Shown piece after piece: positions 50,910 through 61,931 of a stretch of DNA of 64,000 bases; the stretch's first letter is position 1; the number at the start of each line of letters is the position of its first letter. Source of the DNA: Dicaeum eximium (Eukaryota > Chordata > Aves > Passeriformes > Dicaeidae); the NCBI GenBank assembly GCA_013396995.1, contig VWZP01008314.1, positions 161,408 through 225,407 of the forward strand, written 5' to 3'. The position numbers were made by a program, and so were the translations under genes. The notes under the pieces were generated by a model. It was not told where the DNA came from. It did not search any database and worked only from the letters and a program-made list of their open reading frames with translations.

Positions 50910-53900
50910 ATAAATAATATAAATAGGCTGGTTCTTTCCAAATTCTATTAAATACGTCCATCAGTCACAAAGCAAAATCAAATTACCATTTGTGTTATTG
51001 GTGTGTCCATTGAAGAATTATAAAGATTTCTGTCTTTTAAAACATCTTCATAAATCCATTTGTCTGATGTTGTGGAAGTATAATGTTCTTCACTGTTTGT
51101 TATTTTGAAGAGTGAAAAGTGGAATGTGTGTGTCACTCCTGAATACCACAAGTCAGAGGGTAGGAATTTCATCCTTGATACTAAGTAACATCAAGGAGAT
51201 TTTTTACATATAATTTTACTTTTGGTGAAGTGGAACAAGTCCAAAGGACTTGAGGGAGAGAAGTACTCCTTTCTTTCCATCAAACAAGATATTTTGCAAT
51301 AGTTTTATTTTACATGTGCTGGTAGGTCTAAATAATTTGAAATCTGAACTCTTCTTAATGATGTTTTTACATGACAGCTGCCTTGCTAGCTAGCACCAAG
51401 TAGTAAAGTTAATGGTCATGGTCTTTTAGCTCTAAAGCTCTCCTAAAGCATTTGCTGAAGGCAGAAGTACTCAAGGGATCCGACACAGAAAGGGTGGAGG
51501 GGTCAAGCTTCACAGTGATCTGAGAATTGGTTGTGATTTAGCACTGTGATGGTGTCTGACCTGAGCAGAATAAACACGCAGGGCAGCTCGACTGGGGCTG
51601 TTTTCTGCATACGAACAAACCTGAATATTTACAAACTGTGCTATTTAAATGGGCAGCATTTTTCGTTGTGTATCCTGACTACATGACTGCCTACACTCTC
51701 CAGCTCCCCTGCTTCTGTTACTCTATCTTCTTTCTTTGTTCCTCCCATATGCCATTCCACTTATGTTCTTTACTTATAAACCTTTTCTGATTTTGTCATC
51801 ATCCCCACCCCATTTCTCTCCTCCCTTTTGTTTCAAAGCGTCAGGAACAAATTTTGTTAACACTGCAGCAATTTTGAACAAAGAGATATGGAAGCATCAA
51901 ACACGAAATTTCACTTAAATAGCTGCAGACTTCTGAAAATTTGGAACTCAGTTGGTTTGGATCCCAGCAATCATAAGCCAATTGGTTGACTTCACTGTTA
52001 GTTTCTTCTTACTGATTATGCATGCACCCGGAATGGAAGTTTGATTTGAACTTTCATAAGCCTTTGGTGACTTTGTTTCACTACACAGTGAAAATTACGG
52101 AGGGCTAGGGCCGGCATCACCTTTATATGCAACCCAGGAGTAACATGCAACTTGCTTCTGAAGGCAGCACCCAATCTGTTTTAAGTTGCATTAAAAAAAG
52201 TTGTAATACTACATTCTCGCTGTCATTTGATAATAGAATTAGACATTTAAATAAATTGCAAGGCAGTTCAATTGCAAGTTCAGTTAATCTTTTGTCATTT
52301 CCAATATTTCCTGAAGGAATGTGAATCTGCAAGAGGATTTGTTATCTGAAAATCCAACCCCAAAATTTTCTTTCCAAGCAATGAATGTATTTAACATGAA
52401 CACATTAATGATTTGGTGAATTCATTAATGAGGCAGTCTTTCAAGGATTGCAAAACTAAAGTAATTTTGTTGCATAATTATCAAAAAATATCCATTATAA
52501 ATATGATTTCTGTATAGATGCACAAAACCACTTAAAAAGGACAAAAATCCTGCCACTTCAAATTTAGGCAAAGCAAGGCAGCTTATCCATGAAATTCCAT
52601 TTTTTTATCTTTGTGGTGGCATGATGATACAGACTTTTGAGCACTTCTGAATAGTTAAACAATTTTCATTAAAACTGCACCTGAAATTCCCCTGAGACAG
52701 GTAATTTCTGTGAAAAACTGAAGCATAGAGGCTGGAGTACTAACTTAGAATAGTGATATGCAACTGAAAATGGTTTCTTCAAATATGAAATACTTCATGA
52801 GTTTATTGACAAATCATGCTGAAATCTTTTTTGATGAAAACTCTTTACTCTTCATTGGCTTTAAAAATAGGTCTTGGAAAAAGGATCCTGCAGATATCTC
52901 ACCTGAGCATCTCAAGTAGTTCTAGAATCATGGAGGTTAGATCTGTTCCTTGAAGGGCAAAACAAAGCTCTCCACAGTCAGGAGATCAAAATAAAGTAAG
53001 ATTATATTTTAAAATTAAAATGGTCAGACTCCACTGACAGACATATCTATGGATTTAGACTTTTAAGACTTCATAGATAGATCAACCTCCACAAAGAACT
53101 TGTGCCCACCTAAGAAATGCTGCTGTAAAGCACAATTTCCACACTTCCACCATGTTTAAGTTGTACAAAGATGCACGAGGAAGACATTCCAAAACTTATT
53201 TTCTCCTGACCCTTCTTCGTTAAAAAGGATATGTACTCAATAGCCTGATTTTGTGGATATAATACACCTTCACATTCAAAAAAATAGGTATGAAATTTTT
53301 ACTTACCCTTCTGAGTATATTTTCAGCAGAATTCATAGGAGACCTTGTGACAATAATGGCTTGAGAAACTGTTTTTACTTCAGGCTGGGTGTTTCCAAGC
53401 AATGGAAACATATCTCTGTCACTGACTTAAAGCACAGATTCCCAAAGATATTTAGAAACTTAATGACTGTTGATAGCAGCTAAAGGTAGGTATTTCAATA
53501 CCATTAGCAATCTCTGATTCAAAAGACTCTTTGCTTTAATGAAACCATAACTATTTTACCAGAGGGTGTATTTAAAGGCACACAAAGAGTATACATATTG
53601 GTGTATACATATTACATTCAGACTAGCTGAATTCAGGTTTTTATAATGCCTGTAGTTAAATAATCTTTCTTCATATTTTCCCTTTTATTTCCCCCAAAGA
53701 TGTTCGGATAAATATTTAATCTCTTTCTTCAAGGTTCTTAATTTTGTGAATGTAGGTAATATTCCTCACACCAAATATAAAAAATGAAAGATAGAAGTGA
53801 AAACTAAACCCATTTGATGCAGAACTAATTTAAACTAATTTATCCAGAATTTTTAAAATAATTATGGCAAAATGGATGTTTTGTGTAAATATAACAACAA

Positions 53901-54249
53901 TTAAAAATTAAGATATGCACTAAGTAAGACCTCTCAGTGTGTACATGTAAGTTGTATTGGAGCTGTGCTGCAAGAGGATACTGACACAAGTTTTGATCAA
54001 CTAATTTCTGTGCAACACAGTGAAATTTAACAGGATGTTGACCTTCATCTTCCACTTCTTGAAAATTTTAATGTAAATACTGACTGGTTGGTTGAGCTGG
54101 TGTCTTTTTGGACAATTACACAAATCTTTTAATCATAAAACCTGGTAAACAAGGAGTAAATTAATGTAACAGAAGTAAGTTGAGTTTATTGAGTGGTGTT
54201 TTACTGCTCATTGGCTAATATATATCGTCTGTTACTTGATATAAAGTCT

Positions 54250-54955
54250 CCCTTTTTCCAGGCTGAGCAAAACTAATTCTCTCAGCCTTTCCTTGTATGA
54301 GAGGTGCTCCATCTCTGTAAATCCTACAAAGTCTAAATCTCGATCCTGTTATCTATGTTGCTGATGAAAAAATAAAATAGCAATTGTCCCACTCTTGGGA
54401 GAAGCAGTTGTTACTGGTTTCCATTTGCACCTTGAGCCATTGACTCCATCTCCCAGAACGTGGTCATCTACCCAGTTTCTTATTCATTGAACAGTCCATC
54501 TGTCAAGCCTGTATCTCTCCAGGATTTGGCCACAATGCTGTGGAGAGCCATAACCAAGGGCCTTGTGTAAGATGAAGTAAACATAGGTTCCTCTTCTCAA
54601 CTGATGCAGTCACTCCACTGCAGAAGATCACTGGGTGAGGCGGACAAAATTTGCCGTTGTTGGGGTCCTGTTGGCCATTGTCCCTAATTGTCCCTAATTT
54701 TCTTCATCTCTCATATTCTTTAACATAATTCTCAGGAAGGTCTGCTTTGTGATTTTACCAGACAATCACAACTGAGGCTGACTGATAAGTAGCTTTCAGG
54801 GTCCTCTTTTTCAACTCCTTTCAAAAATGGAACAAATTACTCTTTCCCCAGTCATTGGGGACTTCTGAGTGCCAAAACTTTTTAAGTATGACTGAGACTG
54901 GCTTCACAAGCACACCAGCCTATTAACAAGATTTCTGTCTATGGACCCATAAATT
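54250..54955 (-). mobile_element. CR1 LINE ORF2 fragment, minus strand, with internal deletion
   Basis: On the minus strand this runs from the reverse-transcriptase core (right, about 54780-54955) to the C-terminal part of ORF2 (left, about 54255-54312). Plus-strand landmarks in order are ccaggctgagcaaaactaat (about 54259-54278), tgagaggtgctcca, cgatcctgttatctatgttg (54341-54360), cagaacgtggtcatc, gggccttgtgtaagatgaag (54559-54578), gaggctgactgataa and ccccagtcattggggact. The join near 54312 skips sequence normally present between the first two blocks, which indicates an internal deletion. The order of blocks is otherwise normal. The frame is destroyed, and both the 5' part and the 3' UTR are absent. 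Confidence 0.88.
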
Positions 54956-57900
54956 TTGCAGCAATCTTGTAATAATGCAATTATACATATAATTTTCTTA
55001 CAGAACTTAATTTGGTTAGATTTATCAGGACACCCAAAGGTGAAGTACATTTATACAGTAAGTGCATAAGCCTGTTTTTCATAATAATCCAGGTTAAAAA
55101 TGTATTGTAAGAAGTTCATGGTGAAAATATGCACAGAGTCTTCCTGAGCCAAAAATAATAGATTTTACTGGTCTATTTTTTCCCCCTACTCCTTTTTACT
55201 TTGAAGCAGAAACATACATTCTTTTAGACTTTTTCACCTTTCATGCAAGTATGGACAGCTTTTAAAGACCACTATAATTTACCCAAATTCCATGTTAAAC
55301 CTACATGTAAAACTGCCAATAAGAGCACTAAAGTATTGACAAATGTAGCTCTTCCTGTTCCCCATTCAAACTAATGTTCTGGTATAAAATGAATTTTGAA
55401 GGAGCCAAATATGATCTGATTTATTTTCAATTAGGTTGAATTAGCTAATAGGGATAGACTATTAGATCATAGTTTTTGTTTCAAAAATGTATGCTCAAAT
55501 TGATCCAAAGTATAAAGTATACTAAACCATGAAAGGGTAATATATTTGTAGTGCATTTAAATCGGTTAACTTATCAGTGAAATTGCATATGTGTCTTTTC
55601 TCTGTATTTGTGTAATTAATGTTTCATTTCACTTGTGTCTTCAACAAAGCAGATATCTACAAAGCAGACAGCTAATGATTAGATGCTAATAGAAATTTAA
55701 TGTTATCATGGTAAGGTGACAGCAGTTTCTGATGTGCTTGTCTCCCAAACCATTCTGTCAATCTACCATATTGCAGACTTTTGATGGACTTTAAACATGT
55801 CATTTTTTTCGTTAACTTTTCAAAGATGAACCTAGTAGGCTTAAAACATACCTAGTTTGGTATGTTTTACATAATTTGTCTCTGGATATCTGGAAGTGCT
55901 TATTTACTGTCTGATGAGGATATCTGCTCAGCCCAGACACATTTGGGATGATGCTGTTCCCTTACACAGTTGCTTCACAATGAGGCAATAGAAAGTTACT
56001 CAGAACAAATAACCTTTCTGACAACTTAGCTGCTGCCAGATTTTGTAGGTGCAAAGTTTTGCCCCAGATATCTGTTTGCCAAAATGCCCACAGATGAGAG
56101 ACATGCCTATGTTGTGTTAGTTTTGGCCCCAGTTGAATGTAGATGTTAAGTACAGTAGAGTTGCTCCTCACTCACCTTTGTTGAGCACACCTTTCTGGAA
56201 ATAGGACACAACCCATTGTTAAAAGTTCCTGCATGAAATATGCCTGCACCAGCACTGAGTGATCCATCTGAGAGGACTTTATGGCAAGAGCTTATAGGTG
56301 ATGTCACAGTGATGGAAAATTTGCTGTGCTTCTGGTTTTGTGTGATCCTTGAGATGGATTTTTTTCAGTGGTTTTTCTATTTGGCTTCAGTGCCAATCTA
56401 CTTCAGTTGCTCCTCTTTGCCTGTGTCTTTGTCTGTGTGTCTTATTCTTTTATTCTGAAACACCTGGAAAACAATGGTGAATAATTAGTTGACACAGGCC
56501 ACTAATCCATCCCATTCCTGTGAACTATGTTATATTAAGTACTATGATGCTGTTACAACAACCCTGTAATCATTGTTATACATGCTATTGTTGTATACTT
56601 TATTAGCTTCTATAGCAGCCAATATTTCTAATTCAGTGATGCCACACTGGAATTATCTTTGATCTTACTCCTTGTTGACATGTTTGGCAGTATGCACTCA
56701 ACAACAAATTCCTTATTTTTGAGCTGCATATGAACAGTGATTTTCTGTTTTGAACCTTGCTTCTCAGTTTACTCCACTGGAGCATGAAAACTGAGGAGGG
56801 TGACTAATAATGTAATTTATGTAGTCGATTTTTAGTCTTTGGCTTTTTATAGCCAGGCTCTTCAGTAATCAAACTGTGACATCAGTGAAAGATCTAATAC
56901 CATATTTAACTTCTTTTCTCCTCTGCAGTTTATTTCCTGCCCTCATTTTCATCTCTTGGAATTTCTGTGTGTATTTTTACCCTTCTCTGTCTATGGGCTT
57001 GCAAATTCTGACGAGGCTCTATGTGGAAATTTAAAGGCCATGCCAGGGATTGTCTGCCAGTGTTTTCCAAACTCCCCCTGCATACAATATGATCTGAACA
57101 CTTCAAATGCAGCAAACTAATGCCCATGAGAGAGGATTAATATTTTAGGAGTACATTCTCATAGGTGAAGGAGTAAGTAGCATTAGAGAATGAAAACATT
57201 TACTTTTTGTTTTGGCTAGTTTTTTCTTGGAAGGAAAGGTTACTGCAGACTAAATTTGTGACTGGGACTTGCATTCAGTTAACTTTGCTTAATGTGCCTG
57301 TATAAATATTGATCCCTTCTTCCTATTAATTATGCAAGCAGTGCATGACATAAATAATGGTTCTTGAAATAGGGATACCTGATAACTATGCCTCACAGCT
57401 GTAGGAGTAGAGTTTTAAGTTAAATACAAGCAAGTACTGCAAATAAAACAACAAATTCTCATGGTAGCAGAAATCTGGAATGGTGAAAACTTAACCCTTT
57501 ACATATATATATATATATATTTATTTATTTATTTAAATAAATGTATATTAATTAATCACAGTGTGAAAAGATAGATTATTAAAATACTTCACAAAATTCT
57601 GCATCTCAGCTGTGAATACGGCATATCAGTAGAAAGTTCACTCAGTCAAATAATGAAAATTTAATGAAGGTAGACCTAATCACAAAACGTGGACTGAATG
57701 TTAGAAACATTTCACAAAAACTGGCAGTGGCAAAATGAATGCTGCAACAGAGTGAATTTGTCCAAGCAGCATACTTGTCATACTAAGAAAAAAGGGCATG
57801 ATCCCATCATCAATGTCTTTGTAATAAAGTAAGAAAAGCTTTTAATTAAAAAAAAAGTGTAACATTGGTATTTTGAAATAGAAATCTGATGCATGCCAGT

Positions 57901-58445
57901 ATATGTCATCTCATTTTCCATTGCACATTTCCACAGCAGAGTGGGTTAAGAAATGCTGATGGCGTCCTTCCAGTGGTTTTGCTTTTCTTCATCTGATTAT
58001 GGAAAATTTTGCCTTGGTCTTAACTGTCACAGGAGTTGAAGAAAATAATTTTTCAATGTTTCTCCTTCAGTGGCCTTAATGGGTTTTTCAACCTGTTATA
58101 TTCTTTGCTCTTGATTGTAGTACGTAGTTCAAACAACACCAGACCATGACATGCCAGGTTACAAAAATTTTGCTTGGTGGTTGAATTTTGCAGTGTTTTA
58201 GCACTTCTATAATAACTCCTACAAGGAAAAAAAGGAGGTAGCTGCTGGTGTCCAATAGCCTCCTCTTCCTAAATACATGCTTTGGTTATCAGGGTTGTTC
58301 TGCTTGGCACCTGACATCTGATTTCATCAATCAGACACCAAAAATCACCAAGTAAGGGAGAAAGTCAGGGAGAGGAGCTCTAATTAAAGACAAACAGACA
58401 GAGAAGTCAGGATTTGCTGTAGATGAGAAGAGTCAGTGTAAAAGT
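54956..58445. other. Unassigned non-coding DNA
   Basis: No gene or transposon is recognised over about 3.5 kb. A compound (AT)n/(TTTA)n simple repeat lies at 57502-57535. Short frames show no domain. Confidence 0.5.
57502..57535 (+). repeat. (AT)n followed by (TTTA)n microsatellite
   Basis: About nine AT dinucleotides are followed by three to four TTTA units. It is a compound simple repeat. Confidence 0.92.
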
Positions 58446-58446
58446 T

Positions 58447-58497
58447 TGTTTTTGTGTGTGTGTGCGCGTGTGTGTGTATTTGTGTGTTTGTGTGTGT
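58447..58497 (+). repeat. (TG)n microsatellite with interruptions, at the gap edge
   Basis: Imperfect TG repeats with GCGC, TATT and TTTG interruptions run directly into the N block. Confidence 0.93.
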
Positions 58498-59006
58498 NNN
58501 NNNNNNNNNNNNNNNNNNNNNNNNNNNNNNNNNNNNNNNNNNNNNNNNNNNNNNNNNNNNNNNNNNNNNNNNNNNNNNNNNNNNNNNNNNNNNNNNNNNN
58601 NNNNNNNNNNNNNNNNNNNNNNNNNNNNNNNNNNNNNNNNNNNNNNNNNNNNNNNNNNNNNNNNNNNNNNNNNNNNNNNNNNNNNNNNNNNNNNNNNNNN
58701 NNNNNNNNNNNNNNNNNNNNNNNNNNNNNNNNNNNNNNNNNNNNNNNNNNNNNNNNNNNNNNNNNNNNNNNNNNNNNNNNNNNNNNNNNNNNNNNNNNNN
58801 NNNNNNNNNNNNNNNNNNNNNNNNNNNNNNNNNNNNNNNNNNNNNNNNNNNNNNNNNNNNNNNNNNNNNNNNNNNNNNNNNNNNNNNNNNNNNNNNNNNN
58901 NNNNNNNNNNNNNNNNNNNNNNNNNNNNNNNNNNNNNNNNNNNNNNNNNNNNNNNNNNNNNNNNNNNNNNNNNNNNNNNNNNNNNNNNNNNNNNNNNNNN
59001 NNNNNN
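58498..59006. other. Assembly gap (509 N)
   Basis: Unknown sequence between a TG microsatellite on the left and a GAAA microsatellite on the right, so the gap probably contains more simple repeat. Long frames that seem to cross it are artefacts of undefined bases. Confidence 0.98.
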
Positions 59007-59007
59007 A

Positions 59008-59079
<72 letters not shown>

Positions 59080-59108
59080 AAAAGAAAGAAAAAGAAAGAA
59101 AGAAAGAA
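59007..59108 (+). repeat. (GAAA)n microsatellite
   Basis: About 25 units of GAAA, nearly perfect, with two AAA-lengthened interruptions near 59080-59095. It starts at the gap edge, so the full array is longer than shown. Confidence 0.96.
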
Positions 59109-60451
59109 CAAGACTTGATTGTTACAATTTCAATGTCCTCTAGTTGAGGTGACGGTTGCAGTCCTGATGCCCTGGGGGCAAGGGAAGCCCACGAAACTCA
59201 GAGTTCAGTGGGTAACATACACTGAGTTCCACGTGAGAATTCCCAGCTACGGCCTCTGAGAGGTGAGTTTCACACTGTGGTCTGTGCCAATACTGTGGGT
59301 CATGTGCCCATGTGGATCATGGAAGGCACTCAGAAATGAGTCTGGGGGCACTTCAGGACCCTCTGATGGTTTATGACCTCTCCTACAACATGATAGCTGC
59401 CTCTCACATCAGCATAGTGGAGCAGTTCTACTTGTCAGAAGAGATGAAAACCCTCAGGCCCATGTGTGAATGTCCTGGTCATTTCCTGGAGGGGAATTTT
59501 CACACATGAGCCAGTAAAGGAGGACCTTGGCATGATAAAAAACACTATCCCACCTCATGGGATCTGCTTCTTATCAACCTCTTCCCTCATCTGTCTCAAA
59601 AACCCAACCTGTAGCCCCTGGGGATGAGGGCTTACCTCCTCTGCACCTGGTGGTTACCATGTACATCTGCTGCAAAGCACCTGCTGCTTTTGCAAAAGGC
59701 CGATTGTTTTGAGTCATTAATCATTAACACTTCAGCTCCCCAAACCTCTGTACCAATGAATGTAATACACTTTCCCTGCCAGTATCACCGGTATCACTTA
59801 AGGAGAATAGGAATGGTGCCTACACAGACAGGAAATAGTGTTAAATAAAAATGGGTGGCATGAAAGGTTAAAAAAAAAGTGCAGTTAGCGATGTTTGGGC
59901 TTTAACTACTTGGTAGAGAGTTGTCTACTGTCAAGGTTCAGAAACAATAAAAAACCCTCAGGAATATCCAGTTAGGCATTATGTGCACCCTGAGGATCCC
60001 CTCTGGTGGGTATTGCTGCCAAGTCCGCTTTGCCAGCAAAGTAGAAGATGTACAAAATTTTCAGTTCTGTCACTCAAGCTCCAAAAGCTTTTCTGTGCTA
60101 GTGGATAGACATGCCAAGTGGATGAGTCACAAACATGAAGACCATGTAGACAGTTTTTTATAGTTTGTTAGGATCTCTTGGGTACCTAAAATTAGCATTT
60201 AAATTCTGTTTTAGATACATAAGCATACGGGCTTATTTTCAATCCTGCTGTGTTTTCATATGTTCATTTAAATTCTCTCTGTGTTAAACAGGCTTAAAAA
60301 TAATCTGTAACATGTACTTAGATAAGTAAATGCAAAATAATTTATGGGATTTAAAAATAAATATATCGCATGAATTCTCTTATTTTGCCACTAATCTTCA
60401 GAATTGCTTTTGCATAATGTTTTGCAGTTTTTATTCCCTCTCTTTTTGCTA
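59109..60451. other. Unassigned DNA between the microsatellite gap and the LTR
   Basis: About 59140-59850 is richer in G+C than the average of the window and carries several short plus-strand frames (65, 74 and 60 codons) with no domain I recognise. It may be an unclassified old repeat or insertion. Beyond about 60170 the DNA returns to AT-rich unassigned sequence. Confidence 0.4.
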
Positions 60452-61052
60452 TTTTCTGATTTTGGCTGGGATAGAGTTCATTTTCTTCGGAGTTGCTAGT
60501 TTAGTTCTGTGTTTTGGATTTGTGATGGAAACACTGTTAATAATTCAGGGGCGTTTTTGTTATTTTTGAGCAGTCTTTACACAGAGCCAAGGCATTTTCT
60601 GTTTCTCAGCCCACCCCACCGGTGAGCAGGATGGGGATGCACAAGGGCCTGGGAGGGGGCAGAGCCAGGAAAGTGACCCCAGCTGACCCAAAGGGCAATT
60701 CGGGCCAGATGGTGTCATATTCAGCACATAAAGAGGGGGAAAGAAGAAGGAAGGAAGGAAGGAAGGAAGGAAGGGCTATTTGGAGTGAAGGCATTTGTCT
60801 TCTGAGTCAGCCTGTGTGATTAAGGCTGACTTTCCTGGAGATGGCTGAGCTCCTGCCTGCCAAAGGGAAGCAGTGAATTGATTCCTTGTCTTGCTCTGCT
60901 TGTGTGCACGGCTTTTACTTTCCCTAGTAAACTATCTTTATCTCAACCCACAAGTTTTCTGGCCTCTATGATTTTCTAATTTTTCTCCTTGGAGGGAAAT
61001 GACTGAGTGGCTGCACAGGGTTTAGTGGAGAACTGGGGGATAAATTTTGACA
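60452..61052 (+). mobile_element. Solo LTR, avian ERVL-like, plus strand
   Basis: About 601 bp reads as one LTR. The start at 60452 (ttttctgattttggctggg) is a decayed version of the usual TGTCCTGGTT-type beginning, and the end at 61052 is ttttgaca. Landmarks are ggatagagttcattttcttc (about 60469-60488), gagggggcagagccaggaaa (60652-60671), cagctgacccaaagggcaat near 60682, a TATA-like cataaag at 60727-60733, an agtaaa signal at 60926-60931 and tatctcaacccacaagtttt (60939-60958) opening U5. A GGAA microsatellite of about 25 bp lies after the TATA-like site. No gag or pol or partner LTR is present, and no clear target-site duplication is visible. Frames inside are not genes. Confidence 0.87.
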
Positions 61053-61234
61053 GCCTGGGTCAGGAAGGGTGTTATGACAGATAAACATTTCTTCCTCTGT
61101 AATGTAGCACTTTGCTGATCTTGGGGAAGGGGATGGCATCTTTTGGAAGTGTCAGAGTTTGCAAACACTCAAACTCTTGCAGCTATCACCCTGTTATTTA
61201 TTATATCATATATCATCATTATATCAAAATATGA
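60539..61234 (+). repeat. First copy of a 696-bp tandem duplication
   Basis: This segment begins aataattcaggggcg inside the LTR and ends tcaaaatatga in the flank beyond it. It is repeated at 61236-61931 with a constant offset of 697 and no difference I could find, including equal length of the GGAA array. It covers 514 bp of LTR and 182 bp of downstream flank. Confidence 0.95.
60747..60774 (+). repeat. (GGAA)n inside the LTR
   Basis: About six GGAA units follow gaagaa within the LTR. The same array, with the same unit number, recurs 697 bp downstream in the duplicated copy. Confidence 0.9.
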
Positions 61235-61235
61235 N
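61235..61235. other. Single undefined base at the duplication junction
   Basis: A lone N lies exactly between the end of copy one (atatga) and the start of copy two (aataattcagg). A one-base N at a duplication joint suggests a scaffolding or gap-filling join, not sequenced DNA. Confidence 0.95.
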
Positions 61236-61931
61236 AATAATTCAGGGGCGTTTTTGTTATTTTTGAGCAGTCTTTACACAGAGCCAAGGCATTTTCTGTT
61301 TCTCAGCCCACCCCACCGGTGAGCAGGATGGGGATGCACAAGGGCCTGGGAGGGGGCAGAGCCAGGAAAGTGACCCCAGCTGACCCAAAGGGCAATTCGG
61401 GCCAGATGGTGTCATATTCAGCACATAAAGAGGGGGAAAGAAGAAGGAAGGAAGGAAGGAAGGAAGGAAGGGCTATTTGGAGTGAAGGCATTTGTCTTCT
61501 GAGTCAGCCTGTGTGATTAAGGCTGACTTTCCTGGAGATGGCTGAGCTCCTGCCTGCCAAAGGGAAGCAGTGAATTGATTCCTTGTCTTGCTCTGCTTGT
61601 GTGCACGGCTTTTACTTTCCCTAGTAAACTATCTTTATCTCAACCCACAAGTTTTCTGGCCTCTATGATTTTCTAATTTTTCTCCTTGGAGGGAAATGAC
61701 TGAGTGGCTGCACAGGGTTTAGTGGAGAACTGGGGGATAAATTTTGACAGCCTGGGTCAGGAAGGGTGTTATGACAGATAAACATTTCTTCCTCTGTAAT
61801 GTAGCACTTTGCTGATCTTGGGGAAGGGGATGGCATCTTTTGGAAGTGTCAGAGTTTGCAAACACTCAAACTCTTGCAGCTATCACCCTGTTATTTATTA
61901 TATCATATATCATCATTATATCAAAATATGA
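61236..61931 (+). repeat. Second copy of the 696-bp duplication, containing a partial LTR
   Basis: This copy matches 60539-61234 base for base as far as I can read. The part at 61236-61749 is the LTR minus its first 87 bases, and 61750-61931 is flank. The unique sequence continues at 61932 (tgtcatgtcagcc). If the duplication is an assembly artefact, only one copy exists in the genome and the true sequence is 697 bases shorter. Confidence 0.95.

Larger units (their letters stand above)
44921..54249. other. Unassigned non-coding DNA
   Basis: About 9.3 kb with no recognised gene or interspersed repeat. It contains a perfect hairpin at 47669-47697, a polypurine tract at 49148-49183, a two-copy 25-bp tandem repeat at 50371-50416 and a 16-bp-unit minisatellite at 50855-50909. 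All frames are short and show no domains. Confidence 0.5.

Noticed and set aside
58407..59147. Long frames of about 230 codons on both strands
   Set aside because: Most of their length is undefined bases in the assembly gap, and the ends are simple-repeat translations (poly Lys-Glu, Cys-Val, Phe-Leu).
60606..61516. Pairs of identical 62- and 65-codon frames on both strands at 60.6 and 61.3 kb
   Set aside because: They lie inside the LTR and its duplicated copy. They are translations of non-coding LTR sequence, and their identity only reflects the duplication.
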